DNA of 14,406 bases, taken from the NCBI GenBank assembly GCA_937873535.1, contig CALMYA010000063.1, forward strand, positions 1 to 14,406, given 5' to 3'. Shown piece by piece: positions 1 to 6,750 of the stretch. Numbering within the stretch: the stretch's first letter is position 1; each line of letters opens with the position of its first letter. The DNA comes from an uncultured bacterium (GTDB taxonomy: Bacteria > Patescibacteriota > Minisyncoccia > Phycocordibacterales > CAIZLB01). Position numbers and translations under genes: made by a program. The notes below the pieces were generated by a model. The model saw nothing but the letters and a program-made list of their open reading frames with translations, was not told the origin of the DNA and did no database searches.

Positions 1-30
1 GGATTCTTTTTATATATAAATTAAAATAAA

Positions 31-546
31 TTAATGAGCTGAAGAAATATAATGATGCCACAACACTTTCATGTTTTCTCTGGTCAACATATCAAGTACA
101 TCGTCTTTTTTTACCCACTCAAAATCGGCAATGGCTTTTTCTTCTTCTGAAACTTCATCTTTATCTAGGTTGCCAAGTAAAGCAAAAACCAAATGATAGT
201 GGGCCAAACGATTCACATTTTTTACTGGATGAAAGAATAACCCGTGAGAAACGAAGTTTTGCGGCACAATTTCTGCAACATTTTTAAAGCCGGTTTCTTC
301 ATGTATTTCTCTTTTGACAGTTTCCTCTAATGTATCGCTGCCTTCAATACCACCCGTTAAAAACCCATTCCACACAGATTGCTTCCATTTTGCTATCAAA
401 TATAGGTCCTCGCTTGGATGTTTTATAATAACTGCCACAGGGTCACGCTCAACTATAGGCAAACCTTCTTTATAAGCATCGGTTCCACCATCTAAATTAA
501 CACTAACATCTGGGTATTTTTGTTTAACTTCTTCTAGGGTTTGCAT
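31..546 (-). CDS. Nudix hydrolase
   Basis: 171-residue protein of the Nudix superfamily, which hydrolyses nucleoside-diphosphate-linked compounds (X-linked NDP) using a divalent metal. The Nudix box lies at residues 65-87: it begins with G65-G66 and ends in REIHEETGF (79-87), which supplies the metal-binding glutamates E80, E83 and E84. The consensus Glu at the middle of the box (G-x5-E) is Asp71 here, a conservative change. A hydrophobic beta strand (residues 37-42) and the aromatic stretch W54-F62 precede the box, as usual for the fold. The substrate cannot be told from sequence. The gene is read in the same direction as tRNA-Ser and starts 31 nt beyond the encoded CCA end. No Shine-Dalgarno is visible. 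An extended -10 box ends exactly 6 nt before the ATG, suggesting a leaderless mRNA. Nothing that looks like a terminator follows within the 30 nt available. Confidence 0.92.
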   Translation of the reverse strand: MQTLEEVKQKYPDVSVNLDGGTDAYKEGLPIVERDPVAVIIKHPSEDLYLIAKWKQSVWNGFLTGGIEGSDTLEETVKREIHEETGFKNVAEIVPQNFVSHGLFFHPVKNVNRLAHYHLVFALLGNLDKDEVSEEEKAIADFEWVKKDDVLDMLTRENMKVLWHHYISSAH

Positions 547-552
547 AGGGGT

Positions 553-561
553 ATTTTAGCA
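553..561 (-). promoter_or_regulatory. Extended -10 box of the Nudix gene (leaderless)
   Basis: On the minus strand the sequence reads TGC-TAAAAT, then 6 nt, then the Nudix ATG. With the hexamer at -12 to -7, the A of ATG is +1. A -35 box would fall in the 3' end of tRNA-Ser and has no good match, so the TGn extension would have to compensate. Confidence 0.45.
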
Positions 562-577
562 TGTACTGGAATGTAGT

Positions 578-667
578 TGGCGGAGAGAGGGAGATTCGAA
601 CTCCCGAAGGGCTTTCACCCTTGCCACGTTTCCAACGTGGTACATTAGACCGCTCTGTCATCTCTCC
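578..667 (-). tRNA. tRNA-Ser (anticodon GGA)
   Basis: A class II tRNA of 90 nt including an encoded CCA (580-578). The 7-bp acceptor stem pairs GGAGAGA (667-661) with TCTCTCC (588-582), with discriminator G581. The anticodon stem CCACG/CGTGG encloses the loop TTGGAAA, giving anticodon GGA at 633-631, which reads UCC/UCU serine codons. A long variable arm with a 5-bp stem (AAGGG/CCCTT) follows, which is diagnostic of tRNA-Ser. The T arm is GGGAG-TTCGAAT-CTCCC. The gene is contiguous with no intron. Its first 23 nt are also the last codons and stop of the upstream LAGLIDADG gene, so the 5' end would have to be released by RNase P from a transcript carrying that ORF, unless a separate promoter lies inside the ORF. 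Confidence 0.97.
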
Positions 668-1322
668 ATTTTTCATACACAGAACTTATACGTTGATTAG
701 AAGTTCCGAATACCTTCAGGTATCTGAGAACACCCTTTGCTTGATATATGTAAACATCACAACCCTCTGTACTAATATGCGGCATAACATCAAATTCTGC
801 AAATATGTCTCTTACCTGAAAAATCAGCTCCAGAGAACGGCTTGTGAAGCAAAGGCCTATGTTTCGATACAGATGACCAGAAACAATATGCTTGTGGACA
901 TATATGCAACCATCAGTGTCAACAAGTCCGCGGACGCAAGCTTTGCAATATTTTGGATTATCTAGAATCCACTTCGGGATTCTTAACCCCGCCTTAAGTT
1001 TGTTTCCGCGTGGCAAGCCACATGCAACTAAAAAATCTACAATCGCCGTACTAGCAAGCGCCAATACTAGTGTATTAGTATGTTTACGTTTGCGTATTGC
1101 TGGCAAGACTCCAAAAAGCCTATTACACAGTACAGAAATATACCTCGCATACTGAGCATCTTTATTGGAATTAACACTAATAGTTGCCTGCCATAGATTA
1201 TTTATACCTCCATCTCCCATCATAATCCCATAGAATTCAGCGAGACCTTCTGAATACTTAGGTAAAATAACTTTTTTACGATGACTCTTTTTAGGATATT
1301 TTAGTTCCTTAATACTACCCAT
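645..1322 (-). CDS. LAGLIDADG homing endonuclease overlapping tRNA-Ser
   Basis: 225-residue, double-motif LAGLIDADG protein, the size of a monomeric homing endonuclease. Motif 1 is at residues 27-38 (LAEFYGIMMGDG, catalytic Asp37) and motif 2 at 131-138 (RGLVDTDG, catalytic Asp137). The basic N-terminus (KKSHRKK, 11-17) and the patch RKRKH (77-81) suit DNA binding. Such enzymes cut a long asymmetric site and spread their own gene by repair copying. Here the gene is neither in an intron nor in an intein. It lies between htpX and tRNA-Ser, and its last nine codons plus UAA stop run 23 nt into the mature tRNA, ending in the D-arm region. No Shine-Dalgarno precedes the ATG. A TGA-TATGGT box ends 6 nt before it, so the message may be leaderless. 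The frame is open and both acidic residues are present, so the enzyme is probably active or only recently inactive. Confidence 0.9.
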   Translation of the reverse strand: MGSIKELKYPKKSHRKKVILPKYSEGLAEFYGIMMGDGGINNLWQATISVNSNKDAQYARYISVLCNRLFGVLPAIRKRKHTNTLVLALASTAIVDFLVACGLPRGNKLKAGLRIPKWILDNPKYCKACVRGLVDTDGCIYVHKHIVSGHLYRNIGLCFTSRSLELIFQVRDIFAEFDVMPHISTEGCDVYIYQAKGVLRYLKVFGTSNQRISSVYEKWRDDRAV

Positions 1323-1328
1323 ATAAAT

Positions 1329-1337
1329 ACCATATCA
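1329..1337 (-). promoter_or_regulatory. Possible extended -10 of the homing endonuclease gene
   Basis: The minus strand reads TGA-TATGGT, then 6 nt, then ATG. A second hexamer, TATGAT, overlaps 5 nt further upstream and would give a 5-nt leader. If used, this promoter would also drive tRNA-Ser as a read-through transcript. Confidence 0.35.
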
Positions 1338-1390
1338 TAGGTCTAGTAAATAGAATACCTCCGTACTAGAACATTGCAAACATTTTAAAG

Positions 1391-2365
1391 TTACCTCATC
1401 CCCCGCAACGCCTTCACTCGCTCTTCAGTGGAAGGATGCGTCATAAACAACTTGTGCATTCCCTTCAATGCCTTGGCACCGAACGGGTTCATTATAAAAA
1501 GATGTGCAGTGGCGTTTGTTGCCTTTGAAAGCGGTGCGCCGCCGTGCGCAGCGTAACCTTCTATTTTTTCAAGTGCCGTTGCTAAGCCTTCGGGGTAACG
1601 AGTCATTAAGGCGCCGGTGGCATCAGCCAAAAATTCACGCTTGCGTGAAATTGCCAGCTGAATGAGCGTGGCAATAAGGGGCGAAAGTACAATGAGCACA
1701 ATGCCTACAACAGCAATAATAAGGCCAAGCTGGCTTCGGTCGCCATCACCGCCGCTGCCTCCTCGCCTGCCAAAAATACCACCACCGAGCCCCGAACGAA
1801 GCATAATGTCGGCAAGAATAGAAATAAGGCCGACGAGAATAACCACCACGGTTGAAAGTAAGGTATCTCGGTTTCCGATATGCGAAAGCTCGTGCGCCAA
1901 AACGCCTTCAAGCTCGGCCTTGTTCATCATGCGAAGCAACCCGCTTGTTACAGCAATGGCAGCATGTTCTTTGTTTCTTCCGGTAGCAAAAGCGTTGGGC
2001 GCCTGCTCGTTAATTATATAAAGTTTTGGCAGTGGCAAACCCGCGGTAATTGCCAAATTTTCCATAGTGCGATGAAACTCGCGTGCGTCAGCGGCACTTA
2101 GTACAACAGAACCGCGGCTATCGCTATTTCCCTCTTCAACATTTAAAGGAACCGCGCCAGACATTTTGAGCGCAATTTTGTCTGAATTCCAATAACTAAA
2201 AATGTTCATGAGCACACTGAATATAATGGCAATATAAAGTATCTCGGGGCTATTGTAATAAAAGCTGGCCAAGTAACCAATGGCCACAATCAAAACAAGA
2301 AACACCCCCATAAGGAGCCATGTTTTAGAAATATTTTTAGATTGCTGGGTGTAGAGTGTCGCCAT
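1391..2365 (-). CDS. htpX: HtpX-like membrane zinc metalloprotease (M48)
   Basis: 324-residue integral membrane peptidase of family M48B, which degrades damaged or misfolded membrane proteins with its active site on the cytoplasmic face. Two N-terminal TM segments (about 15-35 and 41-59) are followed by a soluble part. The zinc site HELSH is at 158-162, followed by NRD (165-167). Two more hydrophobic segments lie at about 169-189 and 213-236. The third zinc ligand is Glu244 in KREFLAD. A Gly-rich, charged loop (192-212) separates the last two TM helices. Length and order of elements are normal for HtpX. The C-terminus carries the usual THPSTEERV motif (310-318). The gene follows lemA by 17 nt on the same strand, a widespread pairing, so the two are probably cotranscribed. 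No Shine-Dalgarno is seen. Confidence 0.96.
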   Translation of the reverse strand: MATLYTQQSKNISKTWLLMGVFLVLIVAIGYLASFYYNSPEILYIAIIFSVLMNIFSYWNSDKIALKMSGAVPLNVEEGNSDSRGSVVLSAADAREFHRTMENLAITAGLPLPKLYIINEQAPNAFATGRNKEHAAIAVTSGLLRMMNKAELEGVLAHELSHIGNRDTLLSTVVVILVGLISILADIMLRSGLGGGIFGRRGGSGGDGDRSQLGLIIAVVGIVLIVLSPLIATLIQLAISRKREFLADATGALMTRYPEGLATALEKIEGYAAHGGAPLSKATNATAHLFIMNPFGAKALKGMHKLFMTHPSTEERVKALRGMR

Positions 2366-2382
2366 CCAATATTTTTAGAAAT

Positions 2383-2940
2383 TTAGAACTTAACTTCAAC
2401 GGGCTGCTGAGCTGCGTTATTGTCTTCGAGGTCGAAAAGGTCCATGTGCTTGAACTTGAATGTGCCGGCAATAATATTTGAAGGGAAAGATTCAATAGCG
2501 ATGTTCAAATCGCGAACATTACCATTGTAAAACCTTCGGGCCGCCTGAATTTTATTTTCAGTATCTGAGAGTTCACGCTGAAGTTCCATGAAATTTACAT
2601 TTGCCTTAAGTTCTGGGTAAGCTTCAGAAATTGCAAAGAGTGACTTGAGCGTGCCTTCAAGCATGTTTTCAGCCTTGGCTTTGTCGGCTGTGCCGGTTGC
2701 CCCCATCGCGGCGCTTCGCGCCGCCGTAACCTTTTCGAATGCAGTGCTTTCGTGCGTTGCATAGCCCTTAACCGTGTTTATAAGGTTAGGAATGAGGTCG
2801 TATCGGCGCTTGAGCTGCACCTCTATGTCTGACCACGCCTCTTTAGCCCTATTTACAAGACGCACCAAGCCATTGAAGCTTGCCGCGACCCAAAGAACAA
2901 TAACGGCAAGTATAATTAAGATAATAGTTGTGATTGACAT
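2383..2940 (-). CDS. lemA: LemA family membrane protein
   Basis: 185-residue LemA protein. An N-terminal TM segment (residues 2-21) is followed by a long helical domain that begins with FNGLVRLVNRAKEAW and RRYDLIPNLI, the family signature. It includes the A-rich region at about 80-90, the ELQRELSDTENKI helix and the FNxxVRDxN-type motif seen here as YNGNVRDLNIAIESFPSN. Its molecular role is not settled; it is often encoded next to htpX and is thought to act with it in envelope quality control. The start is set at the ATG at 2940, directly before the TM helix. An in-frame GTG at 3024 would add 28 residues unlike the family and run into the divergent promoter region. The family length of about 185 supports the shorter form. 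Confidence 0.93.
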   Translation of the reverse strand: MSITTIILIILAVIVLWVAASFNGLVRLVNRAKEAWSDIEVQLKRRYDLIPNLINTVKGYATHESTAFEKVTAARSAAMGATGTADKAKAENMLEGTLKSLFAISEAYPELKANVNFMELQRELSDTENKIQAARRFYNGNVRDLNIAIESFPSNIIAGTFKFKHMDLFDLEDNNAAQQPVEVKF

Positions 2941-3027
2941 AAATAAGTGGATTAGATGCGCGAATAACGCTTTATATAGGCCGTTCTGTGGCCAACTTCT
3001 TATAATAGGCATATAGTATAGCACACC
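2941..3027. promoter_or_regulatory. Divergent intergenic region lemA / capA
   Basis: 87 nt between divergent genes. On the plus strand a consensus -10 hexamer TATAAT sits at 3001-3006, 21 nt before the CapA ATG; a second candidate TATAGT is at 3012-3017. Neither has a good -35 at 17 nt. On the minus strand TATATA (2973-2978) is the best -10 candidate for lemA-htpX. No Shine-Dalgarno precedes either gene. Confidence 0.35.
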
Positions 3028-4221
3028 ATGGAACCAGAATTTTCAGCCGACGCCCAGCTTAAAAACTTCAAAACAGCGCACCCGCAAAGTACATTTATTG
3101 TCAGTGTTTTCATATTTCTTACAGGAATACTTCTCTTTCACGGCTCCCCTGTTTTTGGCTTTCCACTCAACTTACCTTTTTCTGAAAACGCCAAACCTTC
3201 GACCGCAAAAATTCTTTTTCTCGGCGACATGATGTTCGACCGAGGCATCCGTGCACAAATAAGCGCGCACGGTTTTGAATACATATTTGGAACCGCCACA
3301 ACTACTATTGCTGCACACGACATTACTGTTGCGAATTTGGAAGGGCCAATAACCTCAAGCAACTCACTCACATATGTTTCAAACGGTGCGGGCGGCAAAA
3401 CAGCTATTCCTGGTTTTCAATTTACTTTTCCTCTCGGCACAGCTTTGGCGCTTAAAAATGCAGGAATAGACATAGTAAGCTTGGCAAATAATCATACAAA
3501 CAATTTTGCGCAAACAGGCTTAGACGAAACTCGCACAGAATTAACGAAGGCAAATGTAGGTTATTTTGGAAGCCCGAACAATAGCAATTCTTTTATGGCG
3601 ACATCTACGTGTATAGGTAATACAGATGCAACAAAAAGTTCAACCAACGAAAATGGTGATTCTAATGCCCAAAAAATATGCATCGGCCTCATCGGCTGGC
3701 ACGAATTTGCCAGCGCAGGCAAAGATGACTCTACTGTTTTTACAAGCATTAAAGCGCTGCGACCTTCTGTCGACTATCTTGTTGTCTTCCCCCACTGGGG
3801 CGAAGAATACGAAGCAAAACCTACCACTGACCAGCGGGCAAAAGCACATGCATGGCTAGACGCCGGTGCCGACGCAATAATTGGCGCGCATCCACATGTA
3901 GTTGAAACAATAGAGCAATACAAGGGCAAACCAATTTTTTACTCGCTCGGAAATTTCATATTCGACCAATACTTTTCATTCGACACAACGCATGGCATTG
4001 GTGTTTCAATTGAGCTGACAAAAAATAAAGTTGTTAGCGACGATGTGGTAGCAAGCGCGACAGGAAGCGCGGCACAGATAGAGGCAACCTATACGCTCAT
4101 TCCATTTTCTAGCGTAGGTTCGTATGTGTCTGTTCCAGATGCTGCTTCTGCGGAGAGGTTGTATAACTCAATTAAGACCGCTTCGGATACAGGCATAAAC
4201 AGTTGGCTAAAGTTTAGGTAA
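3028..4221 (+). CDS. CapA-like membrane-anchored metallophosphatase (PGA_cap)
   Basis: 397-residue protein of the bacterial capsule-synthesis CapA/PgsA family, which has a calcineurin-like metallophosphoesterase fold. Residues 1-20 are polar, a TM anchor spans about 22-40, and the catalytic domain follows outside. Family motifs in order: GDMMFDRG (66-73), NLEGP (103-107), LANNHTNNF (152-160), FPHWGEEY (254-261), IGAHPHVVE (285-293) and YSLGNFIFDQ (305-314). The Asp, Asn and His residues expected to bind metal are all present. In Bacillus the relative PgsA belongs to poly-gamma-glutamate synthesis or export, but no pgsBC genes are seen here. In a reduced genome it may instead act on an envelope polymer, so the substrate is unknown. 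A Ser/Thr/Asn-rich insert (182-214) interrupts the domain. The gene stands alone on its strand and ends at a strong hairpin. Confidence 0.92.
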   Translation: MEPEFSADAQLKNFKTAHPQSTFIVSVFIFLTGILLFHGSPVFGFPLNLPFSENAKPSTAKILFLGDMMFDRGIRAQISAHGFEYIFGTATTTIAAHDITVANLEGPITSSNSLTYVSNGAGGKTAIPGFQFTFPLGTALALKNAGIDIVSLANNHTNNFAQTGLDETRTELTKANVGYFGSPNNSNSFMATSTCIGNTDATKSSTNENGDSNAQKICIGLIGWHEFASAGKDDSTVFTSIKALRPSVDYLVVFPHWGEEYEAKPTTDQRAKAHAWLDAGADAIIGAHPHVVETIEQYKGKPIFYSLGNFIFDQYFSFDTTHGIGVSIELTKNKVVSDDVVASATGSAAQIEATYTLIPFSSVGSYVSVPDAASAERLYNSIKTASDTGINSWLKFR

Positions 4222-4226
4222 AAAGA

Positions 4227-4259
4227 ATCCCCGTCTTGCTAGAAAAGCAAAACGGGGAT
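4227..4259. terminator. Bidirectional terminator between convergent genes
   Basis: Stem ATCCCCGT (4227-4234) pairs with ACGGGGAT (4252-4259), with an inner TTGCT/AGCAA extension. Read on the minus strand it is followed by TTCTTTTT, a proper U-tract for the 4296-5147 gene. Read on the plus strand the tail is only ATTTCG, so termination of the CapA gene there would be weaker. Confidence 0.75.
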
Positions 4260-4295
4260 ATTTCGACTTCGATCATTCCTGAATCCTAAAATTAT

Positions 4296-5147
4296 TCAGT
4301 CAAAGCCTTTTGGGTGCTTGATTCGAATAAGGCTTGGATGCCCAGTCAGCATCTCTCCTTCCGGTTGCCACAATGTCATTTTTGAAAGGCCCTTGTCAGA
4401 ACCCATATCAATGAGAACAGTGTGGCTTCCGTGCTTGCGCCGAAGAAAGTGACCCGCAGACATGTAGCCGGGGGCTTCTTGGGCATCAAACATTTCCCTA
4501 TGAACAGCCTCATCATCCGTATTCATCACTTTTACGTAGAAGTCCCTCAGCTTTTTGAATATTTCATTCGGATTATCAAACGGCGCATGCGGTCCAAGTG
4601 ATTCGGAACGCAGACACTCATTTGCCAAATTAAATACCCTTTGCCACTCCTCTGCATATTCAATACCAACTAGTCGTTCTGCCTTAAAATTATCAGGAAG
4701 TTTTCCTGTTTTGCGAATTCTTAAGGCAATGTCTTTCACCGACCCATTCATACAATTACTAGCTTTTTCTGGTGACGCTTGTATCAAATTGAACTTGTGA
4801 TACTCGCGGTCGAATACAGAAATTCTGAAGTGAACGTCTTTGCCGAAACGAATATGACGACGAATTTTTGCCTTAAGAGACTTGAATAAATTTATCGCAC
4901 GCAAGGCTGTAATACTTGTGCCCGAAAGAATATCTGTGTAATCACGTGAGTACTCTGGGCAGACAATAGCTGCGAACGAGAACTCGCCAGTTTTCCTGTA
5001 TCGGCTTACGGCCAGCCACAGAATTTTGGCAAGCTCCTCTTCGTTTTCTTCCGTGCCAGTGTCCTGAAAAAAGAACTTATAAAGCAGGCTTCCCAACGCA
5101 TCTTCTCTGGGTGTTCTAATTATGTTCATACTAATTTTTCTTTCCAT
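4296..5147 (-). CDS. Unrecognised 283-residue protein
   Basis: I do not recognise this family. The frame is long, open and coding-like, with no TM segment or signal peptide, so it is probably cytoplasmic. Visible features are an N-terminal charged helical part (residues 15-55) with the acidic run EENEEEL, and a hydrophobic strand followed by CPEYSRDY (FAAIVCPEYS at 58-67). A mixed basic stretch comes next (SLKAKIRRHIRFGKD, about 90-104), then RISVFDREYHKFN. The C-terminal third is rich in His, Gly and Lys. The strand-CPEYS and strand-DREY layout recalls an alpha/beta enzyme, but no catalytic motif can be named. The start is uncertain: the ATG at 5147 follows a long A-rich leader, and a second ATG at 5129 has GGAAAG 11 nt upstream. 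A terminator follows the stop codon. Confidence 0.75.
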   Translation of the reverse strand: MERKISMNIIRTPREDALGSLLYKFFFQDTGTEENEEELAKILWLAVSRYRKTGEFSFAAIVCPEYSRDYTDILSGTSITALRAINLFKSLKAKIRRHIRFGKDVHFRISVFDREYHKFNLIQASPEKASNCMNGSVKDIALRIRKTGKLPDNFKAERLVGIEYAEEWQRVFNLANECLRSESLGPHAPFDNPNEIFKKLRDFYVKVMNTDDEAVHREMFDAQEAPGYMSAGHFLRRKHGSHTVLIDMGSDKGLSKMTLWQPEGEMLTGHPSLIRIKHPKGFD

Positions 5148-5200
5148 TTTTTTTGATTTCTGGTTTTCTGATTTTTTGGTTTTTGTTTTGGTCGCTTTAA
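5148..5200 (-). other. A-rich, U-poor leader upstream of the 283-residue gene
   Basis: On the minus strand the 53 nt before the ATG are almost only A and C with scattered G. A loosely repeated unit of about 16 nt starts with ACCAAAA or ACCAGAA and contains ATCA. Such a leader would be unstructured and could help ribosome loading without a Shine-Dalgarno. No -10 box is seen inside it. Confidence 0.35.
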
Positions 5201-5201
5201 C

Positions 5202-5238
5202 ACAACAAGACCCTTACTTATCGAGAGGGCCTTGTTGT
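5202..5238. terminator. Hairpin after the M20 peptidase gene
   Basis: ACAACAAG (5202-5209) pairs with CTTGTTGT (5231-5238), and CCCT (5211-5214) with AGGG (5226-5229), separated by an A/C mismatch; the loop is 11 nt. It lies 31 nt past the peptidase stop codon. The minus-strand tail is GTTAAAGC, not a U-tract, so it may be a weak terminator, a processing or stability hairpin, or an attenuator before the next gene. Confidence 0.5.
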
Positions 5239-5269
5239 AACGTAATGAAAAATACGATTCTCTCGATGA

Positions 5270-5851
5270 TCAGGATGAATTGCTTTTCCAATACTTAGCC
5301 ACGAACGCCAGCGCCTTCTCTATGTGGTAGAGTGAGAAATTTTCATCGACACCGTGCATATTGCAGTCGGCATTACAGAGAGAAACTAAAGCCATAGGCT
5401 TTTTCAAAATTGAGCTGAATTCTGCCACAACAGGAATACTGCCTCCTTCATGCTTGTGAAAGACTTCTTTTTTGTATACGTCTCGCAGCATACCTTTTAT
5501 TGAATGGATAATTTCATGATCAATATCTAAAGAAATTGGGTCTCCATGAGATTCAGATTCGATAGTGAGCTTCACGTGCTCCGGAGTTTCTTTGCGTATG
5601 AAAGCTTCTATCTCTTTCAATATATTCTCAGTATTTTGTTCGTGAACTGTGCGCACATTAAGCCTCGCTTCGGCGCAGCCGGGAACGATATTCTTGAAGC
5701 CATTTCCTGTATAACCTGAGCTGAAGCCTGAAACTTCTATGGTTGGTCTTAAGCCAATCTGCGAGCAGGCGTCTATTCCCTCCTCTGTAACAAGAGTCTG
5801 AACGTCGGCAAGTTTTTCCATCGGCACAATTTTACTAAGCGCAATGTTCAT
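5270..5851 (-). CDS. M20 metallopeptidase, C-terminal part (second frame)
   Basis: 193 residues matching the second half of an M20 dipeptidase-like enzyme. It contains the rest of the lid/dimerisation domain (residues about 30-105, with the motif NIVPGCAEARLNVRTV) and the return into the catalytic domain. The C-terminal zinc ligand His166 is in the motif MHGVDENF, and the EGGSIP motif (135-140) is present. It has no start context of its own: its ATG overlaps the stop of the upstream half in an ATGA arrangement, at the end of a run of eight A. Alone it could not bind two zincs, because the other ligands are in the first half. Either a -1 slip joins the halves, or translational coupling makes two chains that assemble, or the gene is a fresh frameshift mutant or carries a homopolymer sequencing error. 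Confidence 0.85.
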   Translation of the reverse strand: MNIALSKIVPMEKLADVQTLVTEEGIDACSQIGLRPTIEVSGFSSGYTGNGFKNIVPGCAEARLNVRTVHEQNTENILKEIEAFIRKETPEHVKLTIESESHGDPISLDIDHEIIHSIKGMLRDVYKKEVFHKHEGGSIPVVAEFSSILKKPMALVSLCNADCNMHGVDENFSLYHIEKALAFVAKYWKSNSS

Positions 5852-5859
5852 TTTTTTTG
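5848..5859 (-). other. A8 slippery run with ATGA stop/start overlap
   Basis: The minus strand reads CAA-AAA-AAA-TGA. The eight A (5858-5851) end the first frame, and the last A begins the ATG of the second. A -1 slip, or one extra A in the mRNA, would give one continuous peptidase. Such homopolymers are known sites of transcriptional slippage and of -1 ribosomal frameshifting. Confidence 0.8.
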
Positions 5860-6627
5860 CTCGGCTGTTATTGGCAAGACTCCGTCGTAAAAGCTTTTAA
5901 ATGAAACTGCGTTTTTACACGAAGCTTCACTTGTATTTTTCAAATTCGAAAGCAAACACGAAAGTTCAAATGCAGCATTAGGAATTGAGCCACCAAAAAG
6001 GCCCGAGTGCCTGTCGTTTGAAGATGTTCTGTACACCACGCGAATATTGCCGCCGCCGCGGAATGAAACATTAAGCGTAGGGTTTTTGCCGGTTATTTCG
6101 CCGTCAGAAATAAGAACCACGTCGCAATCAAGTAATTTCTTATTCTTACGAATAATACCCGCAAGGTCGGCATTCCCCGACTCTTCATTTCCTTCAATAA
6201 TAAATGTGACATTCGAAGAAAGACTCTTATTTTTTATTGCATCAAAGACACCAACCATATGCGCCAATATTTGCCCTTTATTGTCTACGACACCGCGGGC
6301 GACATATCTGTCTTTCTTTTTCGTCAGCATAAATGGGTCAGTCTTCCAGCCGTCGCTTTTGTGCGCAGGCTGAACGTCGTAATGGCCGTACACAAGAACA
6401 GTTTTTAGTTTTTTAGATGGAACAATATATTTAGCAACAATAACGGGGTTACTGTTTTTTCCTTTGAAAATAAATACTTTAAAACTGTTCTGCTTAAACT
6501 GCCCCTGCAACCATGAGACAGCTTTGGTCATCTCGCCTTTGAAAGCCGTGTCTGTAGAAACCGTCTTGAATGAGACGAATTCTTTAAGAAGCCTTATGTA
6601 GTTTTGATTGATGTTTGTGGTTGCCAT
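5848..6627 (-). CDS. M20 metallopeptidase, N-terminal part (first frame)
   Basis: 259 residues forming most of the catalytic domain and the start of the lid domain of an M20 dipeptidase-like cytosolic peptidase. Zinc-site and catalytic residues are all in place: His82 and Asp84 in GHYDVQP, Asp115 in VVDNKG, Glu148-Glu149 in EGNEESG, Asp175 in ISDGE, and His207 in RHSG. The frame stops right after EQKK, in the stretch where the intact family continues towards the second half. Together the two frames encode about 450 residues, the normal length of an M20 dipeptidase, with no residue block missing. Such enzymes release amino acids from dipeptides, useful to an auxotroph that scavenges peptides. 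No leaderless -10 box is seen before the ATG. Two strong hairpins lie 25-100 nt upstream. Confidence 0.88.
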   Translation of the reverse strand: MATTNINQNYIRLLKEFVSFKTVSTDTAFKGEMTKAVSWLQGQFKQNSFKVFIFKGKNSNPVIVAKYIVPSKKLKTVLVYGHYDVQPAHKSDGWKTDPFMLTKKKDRYVARGVVDNKGQILAHMVGVFDAIKNKSLSSNVTFIIEGNEESGNADLAGIIRKNKKLLDCDVVLISDGEITGKNPTLNVSFRGGGNIRVVYRTSSNDRHSGLFGGSIPNAAFELSCLLSNLKNTSEASCKNAVSFKSFYDGVLPITAEQKK

Positions 6628-6650
6628 AAATTTGAATGCCTAATTTTAAT

Positions 6651-6738
6651 TTTCCGGAATATGCCGGCCGTACGGAAAGGCTTGGCGCGCGACAGATATA
6701 CAAAAGTATACTGCGGGGCGCCAAGCCGGTTGAGACCG
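6651..6738. repeat. Three consecutive stem-loops upstream of the M20 gene
   Basis: (a) TTTCCG (6651-6656) pairs with CGGAAA (6673-6678) around the palindrome GCCGGC. (b) GGCTTGGCGC (6679-6688) pairs with GCGCCAAGCC (6718-6727), with an inner TATAC-AAAA-GTATA hairpin (6697-6710) extended by CAG/CTG. (c) CGGT (6727-6730) pairs with ACCG (6735-6738), followed by TTTT on the plus strand. The stretch is more GC-rich than its surroundings. It may be a terminator of the small gene at 6751, a 5' leader structure of the peptidase mRNA, or a small structured RNA. No tRNA or known riboswitch fold was recognised. Confidence 0.6.
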
Positions 6739-6750
6739 TTTTACACAGAG

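Noticed and set aside
578..667. Group I intron in tRNA-Ser hosting the LAGLIDADG gene
   Set aside because: All tRNA arms are contiguous and complete. The endonuclease frame lies outside and only overlaps the 5' end.
561..965. Plus-strand frame of 134 codons across tRNA-Ser
   Set aside because: It is antisense to the tRNA and to the LAGLIDADG gene, whose motifs are clear on the other strand.
2941..3024. Longer LemA with 28 extra N-terminal residues (GTG start)
   Set aside because: The extension does not look like the family and would fill the divergent promoter region. The ATG before the TM helix gives the normal length.
5848..6627. UGA recoding (as in Gracilibacteria) joining the M20 halves
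   Set aside because: The second half is in a different frame, so reading through UGA would not reach it. Other genes use UGA as a stop without trouble.
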